Source of the DNA: Reclinomonas americana ATCC 50394
Lineage: Eukaryota; Jakobida; Jakobea; Jakobida
DNA length: 41,657 nt
NCBI GenBank assembly: GCA_048213135.1
Contig: PS015249.1
Span: 101,867 to 143,523, forward strand
Direction of reading: 5' to 3'
Shown here: piece after piece, positions 10,078 to 22,700 of the stretch
How the letters are laid out: the number at the start of each line of letters is the position of its first letter
Position numbering within the stretch: the first letter of the stretch is position 1
Program-made: the position numbers and the translations under genes
Notes under the pieces: model-generated
The model's database searches: none
What the model saw: the letters and a program-made list of their open reading frames with translations, nothing else
Told to the model about the DNA's origin: nothing

Positions 10078-11232
10078 CATCAATCATGGCCTTCTCGGTC
10101 TCCCACAACAGCTGCAGCAAGCCTTTTGGCTGCAGCACCACATCGTCGTCCAAGATCAAGTAGAAGCGCTTGTCGGGGAAGGCCCGCCACAAGTCCACTG
10201 GCGCAAACTCCATCTTGCGCTGCCCTGAGCTCTTGTTGGCCCGGAACGGACACCCGGAGATCTTTTGAATCGCGCGCTCTGGCACATCACGATCCGACAG
10301 CACCACGTGGTGCGGAAACGCGCGCAGAAACGTGCGCTGCTGACACGCCACTCGCACCGTATCCTGAAACCGATGCGACACAATCGCCACTCCCACATCC
10401 TCAAACGACGGCGCCTGCGTGCGTGCACGAGCTACATAGTCGTCCCAGGTCGGCGTCGCGCTGTAGATTGCCGGGCTGTGAAGCAAGAAAAGAGAATTGT
10501 CAGCAGGGGAACAGTAAGAGAGACAGGAAACGACTGCCTGTCTTTGTCTTCTTTCTCCGATTACACTTCCCCATCTCTTCATTCTCCTGCTTGCCTATCG
10601 CCGTCTTGCTCTCAACTAGCATCTTTCCTTCTCGATCCCAGTCTTCACATCATCTTGTCTCCCATCCCTCGCCTCGACTGCTCTCTCCATCCTTCTGCCT
10701 GCACCAGTGCGAGTTGCTTCTTGTCTCGTCTCCTCTCGATCTCAACTTGCATTTCTTTACCTCTGATATCTTCTCGTCTCTGGTCCCTCAGTCTTCAATC
10801 TCATCAGCTTGCACCAGTGCAAGTCTTTCGTTGTGCTTCTCTCCTTCCAGCCTTTCTGCTTCTGATCAACTCTCGCTCGTCTGCTTGCATCAGTTCCCTT
10901 CTCGCCCTCTTTTCCTTCTCACTGATCAGTCTGCATCAGTCCCTGCCTTATGACCTTCTTGTCTCTGGTCCCTCTGATCTTGAGGCGCACGTGCCTTCTC
11001 TCTTCCCTCTCTCTCTCTNNNNNNNNNNNNNNNNNNNNNNNNNNNNNNNNNNNNNNNNNNNNNNNNNNNNNNNNNNNNNNNNNNNNNNNNNNNNNNNNNN
11101 NNNNNNNNNNNNNNNNNNNNNNNNNNNNNNNNNNNNNNNNNNNNNNNNNNNNNNNNNNNNNNNNNNNNNNNNNNNNNNNNNNNNNNNNNNNNNNNNNNNN
11201 NNNNNNNNNNNNNNNNNNNNNGGCGCGCGTCG

Positions 11233-11289
<57 letters not shown>

Positions 11290-11730
11290 TCTCCCTTCCC
11301 TCCGATCACAACTCCAATCGGCCTTGGTTTCTCTCAACTCCTCCTCCCTTTCCCCTCCCTCTCTCTCCCTCCCTCTCTCACGCAACTCCTTCCACGTCGT
11401 GGGCCCATACAACAGACTAACCACCGCATCCCACCACCAATCCTCCTCCTCCTCCTTTGCCTCCTCTCTCCTCCACTTCTTATACGCATGTCTTGACTCG
11501 CGCTCACACGCAACACCTCCTCCTCCTCCTCCACTCCCCGCGCTCTCTGCAATGAGGAACGGGCGCGAGAGGTGTGTGGAGACGGAGGAGGGAGGCGGTG
11601 TGCCCCCAAAGGGACTGCGATCGCGCGGAGCCACCAGTGGGATAATGGCGGCAGAGACAAGGAGAGAGGCGGCGATGAGGATGAGGATGTAGAGGGCGCG
11701 GAGGAGGTGGTGCGGAGCTATGCGAGGCAT
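10078..11730 (-). CDS. Type II membrane glycosyltransferase, 3' part missing
   Basis: Exon 1 (11387-11730) begins MPRIAPHHLLRAL and has a hydrophobic signal anchor (ILILIAASLLVSAAIIPLV), the layout of a Golgi type II enzyme. A Gly/acid-rich stem follows. A 911-nt GTTGCG intron joins in phase to exon 2 (10078-10475). That exon carries a Fringe/GT31-like region: GVAIVSHRFQD, CQQRTFLRAFPHHVVLSD, then FYLILDDDVVL, where the Asp triad at about 224-226 would coordinate the metal and nucleotide sugar. The C-terminal half of the domain should follow the donor at 10077 but is not visible before the gap at 9841 or after it. The donor and acceptor sugars are unknown. The family assignment rests on the DDD motif context and topology. 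Confidence 0.62.
11019..11221. other. Assembly gap (203 N) inside a CT-rich intron
   Basis: Run of N within intron 1 of the glycosyltransferase gene, flanked on both sides by CT dinucleotide repeats. Confidence 0.95.
11231..11292. repeat. CT/AG microsatellite
   Basis: Nearly uninterrupted CT dinucleotide run at the edge of the gap in the long glycosyltransferase intron. The rest of that intron (10476-11018) is also pyrimidine-rich, with loose repeats of a TGCACCAGTGC-like string. Confidence 0.9.
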
Positions 11731-12633
11731 TCCTCCTCCCGACGCACAACAAGGAGTGGATTGTGTGCTGTTCGGATTCAATGTATTTCGGTCCGACGAG
11801 AGCTGCTCATGCAGTGGGGACAAAATGTGATGGACTGTGAGTTGCGTGCTGCATGGCGTGTGTGCATTAGAGAGGCAGTGCGTGGAGCATCGCCCATCGT
11901 GTCTTGTGCTTGGGATCATGAGTGGAATACCGGGGTAATATATCTTCAGTATCCGAAACTTCCTTTCTCGATCGACAAAAGGACAACCCGATGCAAACTA
12001 CACCACGCTGACACAAGTAGTACAACTGGGACACACTCTACAACCATAGAAGAGAGGCGAATGTGATGCTGGGTCTGCAAGAGAAACCACTATCAACTTG
12101 AACAATCCAACCTGCAACACAGCTGCGTGAGGATCACTGCGTTGAGGAGACACTAGAAACGGAGACGCGATCTGAAGCAATAGCAGAGAGTCAGAATGTA
12201 CTGCTGGCGATTCTGCAAGAGAAATGCAACGACAACAACAGCTTGAACAATCGAACCTGCAACATAAGGATCATTGCGTTGAGGAGACACCAGAAACGGA
12301 GACATCGCAGAAACAATGCGATCACTTGCCCTCCTGCCCTTAATTTAATACTCTATCACTTGCCCATGCACTCATAAAATTGCGAAACCCTAATACACAC
12401 CTCCTCTCGAAATAGATGCCGTCTCGCTCACGTGTACTCATTCGCCGCAGCAGCAGAAGTCCCAATGCACATGCAAGTCTGCACCGATAAGCCAAACCCT
12501 GACCACCAAACCCAGAAAAAGAGCAGCAACGACAGGAGACGAAGACAGCTCGCAACCCACTCGCTCCACTCTATCACCCCTTTCGATCACTTCAAAACGA
12601 CTGTTGGTAATTCACTACTCTCTTTAACTCTCC
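11731..12633. other. Intergenic region with a direct repeat, no gene seen
   Basis: This lies between the glycosyltransferase start and the stop of the von Willebrand A gene, both minus. A diverged direct repeat of about 96 bp is described separately. No exon with good splice sites was found. Confidence 0.5.
12075..12308. repeat. Two-copy direct repeat, about 96 bp
   Basis: Copy 1 at 12075-12170 and copy 2 at 12213-12308 share CTGCAAGAGAAA, CTTGAACAATC, AACCTGCAACA, GGATCA and GCGTTGAGGAGACAC with small indels. The copies are separated by 42 bp. Nothing in them suggests coding. Confidence 0.8.
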
Positions 12634-15004
12634 TTACTCCTCCTCCTCCTCCTCGCGCTTCTGGTGCTGCACGCGGTTCTGCTGGAACAGACGCGGTGGT
12701 GCGAGGCTCGAGCCGGCCGAAGCCTGTGGCGCGCGGTCATTCATGAGACGACCTCGTCAACAAGCAAGCATACCCCTCAAAAAAACAGCAACATACCAGT
12801 GGCACATCGTCATCGTCGTCAACATTCGGCACCGCACCGCGTGGCACGGCGGAGCTGAGCGCACTGGTCGACTTCTTCTTGCTGTGCGACAAATGAGAAT
12901 GAGTCCACCGCACAGCCAATCACCAAGAAACACAAGAGACGCACGCATTGTAGAGCACGCGAGCGGCGGCATCGCCACGGCGGTTGCTGCGAGCCTTGGA
13001 GACAGCCGCGCGCGGCGCGTCCGCGGCCATTTCAAGACCTGGTCGCGATGCGATGAGAACACAAAGGCACAAGTATCGCACGTCGAGAACGAGCTGCAAG
13101 TACCTTCGCTGCGTTCCGTCTCCATCTCACGCTCCAGCTCATCGTCGATCTCGCGTGAGGCGGCAAACACGTTGGAGAGCACATTCTGCTCCACGCCACG
13201 ACGACTGCCCGCACAGGGTAAGCAACAGAAACGAACAGATCATCACGCCGCTCCTCTCACAACAAGACGCAACGCTCCCACACTGCCCACGTAGTCCATC
13301 CACACGCGGGCATTCGCCTGCGCCTCGCGGTACTCGCCACGCATCGCCTGTATCAACAACAGCTATAAGTGACATGCTTCATCATCACTCTCTGCGCGTG
13401 GCGCACCATCTTGGCGGTCTGCTGCACCAGGTTGGCACCGAGCAGCGTCACATCGACGTCGCTCTCGGCCACCTCCTGCGCCTCGGTGACCTGCTGCACC
13501 TTGGTGATGGTGCGGCAGACTTGCGAGCCGTCGGGACGAGTGTAGGTGATTTGCGCTTGGAACGAGATCTGCTTGAGCGCCTTCAGTGCCTCCATGCACT
13601 CCGGCTTTGGCAGGTACTCGTACACGGTCTCGGTCTCCGACTGTGCACGATGATGGTCAGCGAAAGGGACATGACTGATAAATGAGTGGGCAGCGACAAC
13701 CGCAACAGTGACATTGCCGACATCGGCGCAGTAGACGTGGTCGGACTCGCTCGGCTCCTCGTTGAGCAGCGAGAATCCCTTGCGCAGAATCAGTCGCACT
13801 TGCACACGCGTGGCGACTACCGGAAGCGCGAGAATGTTGGCAAACTCGCGAATGAGTTGCAGCGGATCGACCACGTTGACCGAGCCGCCGGTGACGTCGG
13901 CCACGGAGCCCTGCGAAAAGAGGTTGTTGAGCAGCAATTGAGGGGAGAGAGGAGAAAGAGAGAGAGAGAGAGGCGCCTCACCAGCTTCTCGAGGCGGCAG
14001 TCGGTGCCGGTGATGGAGACGACGCTGACCGACACACCCTTTTGCTGTGCCAGCTGGCCGATCTGCTGGTAGAACTGATCGACGGCCTCGCGCTCCTCGT
14101 CGGTCTTCAGGTCCTCCAGGGAGCCGAGACCGACGTTGGCCAGGCCTGCAAGTGGGGGAGAAAAGGGGGAAGGGGGAAGGGGGAGGGAAATGGGGAAGAG
14201 GATAGGGGCAGAAGAGAAGAGGAGGGGGAAGGAAAGGGAGTGAGACTTGGAAAAATGTAACAGGAGTATTTGGGGGTTGAATGCTCACCGTCAGTGCACA
14301 GAATGACTTGCGAGCCGATCTGGTTGGCCATGGCCACGGCGGTCAGCAGGGCGGGTCCCAGGGCGGTTTGACCTGTGGGTCGAGGTAGAGGAGTGAGGAC
14401 GGAGAAGGAAAAGGTTAAGGGCGACGTTCTCAATCCAAGTTTTGGAGTCCGTGCCTGCTTGTTTCTCCCCTTCTCCCTCTCTCTGTCTCTCCGTCCTCTG
14501 CTCCCACACACAAACCTCCATCCTCCAGCTCATACAACCGACTGACCAGCGTCTCGTGCGTCTCGGCCACACTCTTGCCCATCAGCGTGTCGGCCACCTC
14601 CTCGCCACGCTCCACCAGCGAGTCAAAGTCGGAGAGAATGTCCTCAGGCAGCGATTGCGGGTCCTTGGAGCCGTCGCCGAGCAGATTGACGCCGTTGGAG
14701 AAGGTGACTGAAGAAGAAATGAGGACAACCGAGCACTGAAAAAGTCACGCCTTCCCATCAACAAACTCACCGAGACCAGCACGACGGCGCGGATGCTTGG
14801 CCACCATGTCCTCCACCTGCGACTCCACGGCCGCCTTGACGGCCTGCAGTCGGGAGACGTAGGTGACTTCACGGCTCTGACCGGGCATCCACTGCTCGCC
14901 GTCCTCGCGCAGGAACTCGGCGAATGTGGAGGTGGTGTCCTTGACGCCCTTGAGCTTGATCTTGCCGCGGACCTCGGTGGAGACGCACATGGAGCCGCTG
15001 GTGT
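12634..15004 (-). CDS. Von Willebrand A domain protein resembling the C-terminal half of cpRAS proteins (5' partial)
   Basis: Eleven exons join in phase: 14771-15004, 14516-14707, 14289-14372, 13982-14145, 13707-13910, 13407-13640, 13274-13347, 13104-13204, 12945-13038, 12797-12881 and 12634-12723, about 518 codons. The first visible exon opens with the metal-binding MIDAS motif TSGSM (its Asp codon is split by the intron). VTFSNGVNLLGDGS, TALGPALLTAVAMA and VILCTDGLANVGLGSL follow, the order of a vWA fold. The later part (VSVVSITGTDCRLEKL, IGNVT-like GNVTSETETV, NLVQQTAKM) matches my recollection of circularly permuted Ras proteins of Dictyostelium. The tail is charged and ends in a poly-Glu run. 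The 5' end falls in the gap at 15106-15407. Role unknown; vWA domains bind protein partners. Confidence 0.75.
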
Positions 15005-15105
15005 CTGAGGAGGGAGAGAAGGGGGAGAAGGAGGGGAAGGGTAAGGGGGGAGGGGAAAGAGTGAGAATGGATTCCACATTGCGGAGAAGAGCAAGCGTCA
15101 CATAT

Positions 15106-15407
15106 NNNNNNNNNNNNNNNNNNNNNNNNNNNNNNNNNNNNNNNNNNNNNNNNNNNNNNNNNNNNNNNNNNNNNNNNNNNNNNNNNNNNNNNNNNNNNNN
15201 NNNNNNNNNNNNNNNNNNNNNNNNNNNNNNNNNNNNNNNNNNNNNNNNNNNNNNNNNNNNNNNNNNNNNNNNNNNNNNNNNNNNNNNNNNNNNNNNNNNN
15301 NNNNNNNNNNNNNNNNNNNNNNNNNNNNNNNNNNNNNNNNNNNNNNNNNNNNNNNNNNNNNNNNNNNNNNNNNNNNNNNNNNNNNNNNNNNNNNNNNNNN
15401 NNNNNNN
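15106..15407. other. Assembly gap (302 N)
   Basis: Run of N covering the 5' end of the von Willebrand A gene and part of the divergent promoter region shared with the WD40 gene. Confidence 0.95.
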
Positions 15408-15440
15408 AAAGCAGCAGCTTCTCCTCCTTCCTCCTTCCCA

Positions 15441-15446
15441 TATAAA
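15441..15446 (+). promoter_or_regulatory. TATA box of the WD40 gene
   Basis: TATAAA sits 82 bp before the start codon at 15528, in a short divergent promoter between this gene and the von Willebrand A gene. The spacing would place transcription start some 50 bp before the ATG. Confidence 0.6.
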
Positions 15447-15527
15447 CCAGTGAATCACCGCCACACACTGCAGACGTCCGATAATGTCCGGTACGATCGT
15501 CCGAAGTTCCCCTCAAACCATCAACCA

Positions 15528-18500
15528 ATGTCGTCGCAGAGCGCGCTCTTCTCGCTCTGCGCCAACAGCAGCGTAGGCCCACCCGCCAGCGCCACCGCAC
15601 CAATCGTAGTCCACACCGACTTCATCTCCTGTGTGCGCTTCTCGCCTCGACATGGTGTCCGAGTCATGGCTACTGCGCAGACCGCCGGAGTCATGCGACG
15701 CACAGCGAACCCGGTCTTTGTGTTTGTGTTGCGCAGTGGCGCAGGCGAGGCTGCAGAGGCTGAAGAGGAGGAGGAAGACGAGGAGGAGGAGGAGCACAGG
15801 AGAGAAGGCGATGATCATGCTGAGGCAAAGGAGGACGGTGATCCTGTGTATGAGGTGAGAGGGAGTGAGTGAGAGAGAGAGTGAGTGAGTGAGAAAGAGA
15901 GAGAGAGAGCAGAGACCTCGATGGATGATGATCACGTGACGATTTCTTCGATATTCAGCTCTCGGAGACGTTCCTGTCACATCGCAACAACATTCGCGAT
16001 CTGTGTTGGACTCGCGATGGACGGTGCTTGATCTCGGCCTCGGATGATGCGCGTGTCATGGTGTGGAATGTTACGCTGGAGTCGGAGAGACCCGGCGGGC
16101 GATTCCGATTGGTGCAGCAGACGCTGGTGCTGCCGTGGAAGGAGTTTGCGGAGGCGCGAGGCTCGATGATGTCGGTGGCTGCGTCGCCGTTTGATGATGA
16201 TTTGGTGGCCAGGTAGGAGGAGGAGACAATCGGAGCACGAGGGCACCTCTTTGCTCATGATCTGTGCTGTGCGTGCAGCGCGTCGAGGGATCGTTGCATC
16301 CGACTGTACAACCTGCGGCGGCATTCGAGTGGACCGCATTTGGTGGCGTCGCACGAGTATGCACATGAGATGGCGTGTACGGCTGTCGCGTGGTCTGCAG
16401 TGGAGGTCTGTTGCTTCCACACGTTGTACTCCTCTCGTATTGTCTGCGTATCAACTATGCCCTCGCAGAATGTTCTCCTGTCGGCTGGCGACGACGGCTT
16501 TGTGCGCATGTGGGACTGGCACAATCTCGACGGGCGGCCACTGCGAGAGCTGCGGCTACACACGGGACCTGTTACGTGCTTGGCGTGCGCCGAGTGTGGC
16601 TCACTCGCTGCCAGTGCGTCGGCCGATCGCACCATCCAACTCTTTGATGTGGAAACTGGCGAGACCATGGCCACGTACATTGGTCACCGCGACACGGTGG
16701 CCAGCATCACGTTTAGTCCCGCCGACGGTGCTCGACTGGCCTCGGTGTCGCCCGATCGCACACTCCGCGTGGTGCGCTCACTTCAATCACCTGCTTTTCT
16801 CCTCCGCTCTCTCACCAAAACGTGCGTGTTCCACAGTGGGACACCTCGTTCCCCTTTCAAATGACGCAAGTGCTGGAACACGGGCATCACAACGGCATCA
16901 ACGACGCCACGTGGTCGCGAGACGGCAGCACGCTCGCCACCGCCGGAGACGATCGTCATGTGGCCATTTGGCGGTGTCAGCGTTGCGTCACAACACCAGC
17001 AACAACTCGCCGCGCAGCGTGATTCAGCCACTCACTCCCCTTCGCAGCCCCGACCACACTGAACGTGTTCTGCCGCAACTCCTTCTCGGCCGAGATCTCC
17101 TGGCGTCCTCCGTCGCGCAAGAATCTCGACGCCGACGTGCGACTGGTGGTGGCGGGTCCGCTGGTCGACTTGCCCACCACCACTGCAGATGCCAACCGAC
17201 CGCCGTCACCCGCATCTCCTGCACGCTCGCCGTCGCCCATTGCCTCACCTACGGCAGCGGATGGCACATCGCCTGCGCTTCTTGCGCCACTGGTCTACGA
17301 TTGTGCTCGTGTCGGAGCGGAGCGGCTGGCGTTGGAAGCACTCGTTCCAAACACAACGTACACGGCGCTACTCTTTTCCATCCAGCCAGACGGACTGCCA
17401 CTGATGATTGGCCGCGCCGAGTTCACCACGCCGCCGGCCTTTGAGGACGATGCCGAGCTGCGCCAGCATTTCGAAGCCGTGCTGAATGCCGTCGGTCGGC
17501 GCTCACGGTCCCTTCTGCGACCGTCGCCGTGGGCATGCATGCCGTCACCATATCCACAAGGTATTGTGCCATGGGTGAAAAGAGAGAGACGGGAGAAGAG
17601 ATGTAGGATTCTCACGTTTGCAAATAGATGTTTATCGGGCGGCCGAGCGTGCACACCGAATGCTGGCCTCGTGGTCGCGACGGCTGGCCGAGCTGCACGA
17701 GCAAATGAAACCCCGCAGCAGCCGTGACTCGACCTCGGCCGCTCCACTGTGTGCCATGATTGAGCGCCACTTGCAGTACTTGCGCGATTTTCCGATGCAG
17801 GTGAGCTCGACAGCGTGCGCGAAGAGGTGAGCTGGTGTGGTGCTCACTCCGCTTCACGCGTACACAGGTGGCGTATCACCAGACGCACACCGATGTCGCA
17901 TTCTTGCGGCGCATGAACACGTATCTAGAGGAGCAGCTGATTCCGCCGTGCACCGAGTGGTGTGACACCCTGTCCAAGGCCGTCGAAGCCGATCGCCACA
18001 TGCAGGAGGCTTGCGCGAGCGAAGACGTGACGCAGGCGGCGCTGAGTGCCGACGCCAGATATCGCACCTCCAAGTGTGCGTCTCTCACCTCAAGCAACCT
18101 CCTATCAGTGTCTGTGCTTGGCTCATCACTGCAATGCATGCACACAGTGGTTCGGCGACTGGACATGTTGCAGTGGGAGAAGCCGTCGGTGCTGCTCGAG
18201 CCGTGGTGGGAGGACGCGGCTCGTAGGGGTGAGGAACGGCACCGACCGCTGGACGAGATCGATCGCGCACTGCGAGAGGTGGAGTACGACAACAAGGTGT
18301 TGCAGAAGCGGCGCGAGCGGCTGGCGAATGATCGAGACGCGCAGCTCAAGATCAAGGCTGAAGCCGAGCGGCGATTGCAGATGCTGCGAATCGAGGAGCA
18401 GGTGTGTTGTGCAAGAGCTCCCCGTCCCCACTCAACTCCCAGTCACAACTGACACACACTGTGCGCGTGTAGGCACTGGACGTGATGACTGGAACGCTGG

Positions 18501-19607
18501 TGGGCAAGCGGCGCATGCTGGAAGGCACACGGCAGCGCGTGATGGAGGAACTGCAAAAGTCGTCGCTCTTTGTGCCACCGGATCCACCAAAGGCGGACGA
18601 CGCGGAACAGCAGGGCGAGAACGAGGCAGATGGCGAGGGTGCCATGGCGGGTGATCCGACCGGACGCGCCAACGGGCCCCCGCCCGGCCTTCCCAAGTGG
18701 TTCCTGGACCAGACACGCGAGCTCACCTACGATGTATTCAGCATGCATCGTTCCGCACAGAACCACGAGCAAATGGCCCTCCGCGACAGCCTCACCGACG
18801 CGCGGCGCGAAGTGGTCGCCCTGATGGAGCGGGCCAGTGATTTGCTGGCGTCGCTCAGAGTCGAGCAGGATCGTGTGCGAGTGGCCATGGACATGCTGGT
18901 GGCGGGTCAGCCCGAGGTGCAGGTGTCATTGCAGCAGTCGTTGGAGCGCACAGCGGCCAGGTACGATAACTACACAGCGTGCTTCTGTACCTCGCAGCAT
19001 TCTCACTCGCTCGCGCAGAATTCGGGAGGAGAGCGGCAAGCAGGCTCGATGCGAGGAGGCCGTGCATGCCATTTCCCGGCGTCTGGGTCGCAAGAAGCAA
19101 GAGGTGGTCGAGGAGATGGAGAGAATACGAGCGGCCTCGACACTGCGTGCGGAAACGGCCTTTTCAGCGAACCAGCGACCGGGGACGCCCGCCAGCCGGC
19201 CTGTGAGCGCCGTGGCTGGCGGTGGTGGTGGTGGTGGCGGTGCCACGGACATTCCGCAACACTTTGCACGCTCCTTAAGTGACTTGCTTTTCGAGGCCTT
19301 TCCGCACTGCCCGCCGGCGGGTGTGACGGTGAAACGGCGGCACATTATCGTCGACTTTGATGTGGACGAGGAGGAGGAGGTCGGCGGCGGCGGCGGTGGC
19401 GGCGACAACAAGACCGCGCGAGATGTGGCGGCGACGCGCGGACATTTTGTGGCGGTGCTGCGGACGGCGCTCGGCCACGATGCCTCGTCGTCGATCGAGA
19501 CAGAAGGCAACTTGGTGCGCATTCCGTACGAGGGCAGCGCCAGTCAGCGCTGGTTGCAGCGGCTCGGCGAACTGCTGCCGTCGGCGTCATCGCGCGGGGA
19601 GAGATGA
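15528..19607 (+). CDS. WD40 repeat, fibronectin III and coiled-coil protein
   Basis: Eleven exons join in phase to 1126 residues: 15528-15854, 15959-16212, 16279-16405, 16469-16771, 16837-16981, 17048-17560, 17628-17800, 17868-18075, 18148-18401, 18473-18960 and 19019-19607. The first 385 residues hold WD repeats (ISASDDARVMVWNV, SAGDDGFVRMWDW, SASADRTIQLFDV, ATAGDDRHVAIWR), interrupted near residue 90 by an acidic insert. Next is an FN3-like sandwich (TLNVFCRNSFSAEISWRPP to PNTTYTALLFSIQPDG). About 450 residues of charged helix with coiled-coil character follow, then a Gly-rich linker and a small C-terminal domain (SDLLFEAFPHCPPAGVTVKRR to LQRLGELLPS). I do not know this domain order. A scaffold, perhaps cytoskeletal or ciliary, is inferred. 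Intron 5 starts GTTGCG. The stop is 47 bp from the convergent neighbour's stop. Confidence 0.8.
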
Positions 19608-19654
19608 CATGTGGGGGGCGAGGAGTGAAAAATAAGCAAAATTGTTTTCTATTG

Positions 19655-19699
19655 TCACTGGTATTGCGCGTTTGTCGCCTGTTGTTGTTGTTGCTGTTG

Positions 19700-19730
<31 letters not shown>

Positions 19731-22700
19731 TGTTGCTGCTGTTGAGCCTGTCGCGGTGGTGGTACGGGTCCGGTGCGGGCCGTCGACACCACCTCGATTT
19801 GTGAGGCGGCAATGGCCGTGGCCGGACGCCGCGCGGCGGCCACACCCGGAATGAAGCACTGCACGAGTTTGGGAGCCACCAGGATGGAATCCCACAGGCC
19901 AACAATGGCGGCGAGGGAAGGGCTGGCGGATTTGCGGCCCAGAGCTTCCATGTGGCCCTCGAAGATGGTGATGGAGCGGCGGTGGTCGTCTGTAGAGGGG
20001 CGAGAAGGGGAAGGGTGAGGGGGAAAGGGGGGAAGGGGAGAAGGGAAAGAATGATAGACTGCGGCAGTGCAAGAGATATGCGACGCGGGTGACAATTTGA
20101 GGAAGCGAGGAAACACACGACAAGATGGAAGGGAATGGAAAGGGCGAGGGAGAAGTGGAAGGGCACGAGATAAGAGCGACAGCACTCACCGAGATCGAGG
20201 TCCACCAAATCAAATGTGCAAGTGATGTTGACTTCACGCATCCGCAGCGCCGCGTCGCTCGTCACTCGCGAACTGTATGTGTATGGAACGAGCAGGCGGA
20301 GGCGTGCGGTGTTTGGTCGCTCGCCTGCATGACGTGCGTCGTGAGGACACAGAGCACTTTGCGCTTGCGCTTTAGAGGAGTGTTGACGCAACAGACAAAG
20401 AGAAGGCCGTCGCTCTTCACGGCCAGATTCAGTACGAGATGGGGCGTGCGCAATCGCGGCATCAGCATGTCCACTTCGGCCTCGAGCGCTTCGAGTGCAC
20501 GGCGAATGATCTGAGCTCGCGCATGTCAGCAAACAGTGACCCAGAAGGGCAATCAAAGACACAGACGCACCTGTGGACTCGGGGTCGACAGCACCTTGAC
20601 GATTTCGGAATGCTGCTTGTGGTCGACGAGCATGGACGACGACTCTTCTGTTGCGTGCGTCCAGAGCAGTGGAACAAACATTTCGCATGTCTCTGGCAAG
20701 ACTGCGAACAGACATGGAGGACAAGGGAAAGAAAGGAGAGTGGTGTGAGGACGAAAGAGAGAAGATAGAAGCTAGGTGGCAAACGCACTGAGAGGTGAAG
20801 AGAGACGAACAAGAGTGTAACAAGAGAGGGAGAGGGGCGGGATGGGAAGAAACTAAGAAGAAAGGAACACAGACGAGGAGATGTGACGCGATGATGAGAC
20901 AAAAGAGAGCAAGGAGTGCGGTGGAAAGTGCATGCAAGAGAGTTTGAAGAAAATTGACGTGAGTGCAAGGAAAGACTGAATGAACGTTTCAGCAAAGGCA
21001 AGAGGGCGAATGAGAGACAGAGTTGAGGAGTGAGGAAGGAGCAGAATCATCGGCACATAAAGAGACGGAAAAGAGTGAAGACGGATACACGAGGGAATAA
21101 GGAGAAGAGAGAGACAAGGACAGAGGGAAGGCAAAGAGATGCGTGAATCAAGAGCGCAGAGAAGTGGAGAGCAAGGCGAGGCTCCGACAAGCATTCGCGA
21201 ATACGCAACTGGGGGTGGACGTAAGCGTCATGCCAGTATCCATGTCACGTTCGGCTTCGCTCGCCGTCTGCCAGCGCACGTCCACGACATGATCGACCTC
21301 AATACGATGTACGATCCACTCGCCCGCCGAGCCTCGAAGTCGGAAGGAGAAGCGCTGCGGGTGCGGTGATAAGACACAGATGATATCTGCAGCTACTGCC
21401 AACATACATACCGACTGCGTCACTCGACGCTCGCTTGGCATGTACGACTTGAGGATGCGGGAGGGGGCGCGAGTCACCTTGCCACCCGCGCTGTGTGACC
21501 GTGAGCACCACGGGAGATGATTCGACCACCACAAGCATCCTGCCTGAACGCAACGACGAGATGGCGGTGCCAGTGGCGACGGAACACGTCGATTCAATAA
21601 CAGTGCTGCGCGCATATCGGCGCGTCACCGACAGCGGGTGCTCCATTTCGCTGACACTCAGCAGGCGATGACCGGGGTAGCGCGGATCGTTAACGTCGGG
21701 CACCGACAGCAGTTCCGGTGAAATGACCGTCTGCCACCACAGACGTGGTGTGCCGACCGTGTGCGGCATGCCGAAGGAGCCTGTGGGGAGGGAAAGGGAG
21801 GTGACATATGAGTGCGGGGAGGTTATGCATGTATGGTTGAAGGGAGAGAGAGAGAGAGAGGAGGAGAGAGAGAGAGCGAGAGAGAGAGAGACTGACAGAA
21901 AGAAAAAGACGAAGCTGTGNNNNNNNNNNNNNNNNNNNNNNNNNNNNNNNNNNNNNNNNNNNNNNNNNNNNNNNNNNNNNNNNNNNNNNNNNNNNNNNNN
22001 NNNNNNNNNNNNNNNNNNNNNNNNNNNNNNNNNNNNNNNNNNNNNNNNNNNNNNNNNNNNNNNCGGCACGCTCCAGCATCTGCAGGCTGAACCCCTGCAC
22101 TTGCTTGTTGGCCTGTCGGAGTACTCGCACACGCTCCATGATGATTTCACCCTTTTTGCTGCGCTCGGCCACGTACGAGAACTGACATCACGCACGCGAG
22201 GTGAGTGCGCTGAGTAACAACACTGTCATAGTCATGCAACTCACCAATCGCATGTAGTTCTCCGGCGAGAACGGCGGAAAGCTGCGTCTACTGGCATCGG
22301 CAGGAGCCGCCGCCGCCGCAGCCGCAGCGGCTGCTGCTGCCGTCGCCGCGGAACCAGGCTGCTGCTGCTGAGCAGCGGGTGCAGTAGCGCGGGGTACCAT
22401 GGGGGCGGCAGGCACAGAGGGAGCAGCGGCAGTCGGCGGGCGCTGTGGCGGCTGTGGTTGAGGTTGGCCGGCCGGCGGCTGCTGCCGCTGCGGTAGTGGC
22501 TGCTGTTGCGGTGGTGGCTGCTGTTGCGGTGGTGGCTGCTGCTGTGGCGGCGGCTGCTGCTGTGGCGGCACCGCGTACGGATACGTCGGTTGGGCAGGCT
22601 GTGCAGGCTGTGCGGGTCGGTACTGCGGGTTTTGCGGCGGTTGCTGTTGCTGCTGTAGTGGCTGCGGTGGTGGTGGCTGCTGAGCAGGAAGCGGAGCCGA

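Noticed and set aside
16974-17047. Donor GTGTCA at 16974 for WD40 intron 5
   Set aside because: It leaves the wrong phase for the next exon. The GTTGCG donor at 16982 keeps the frame.
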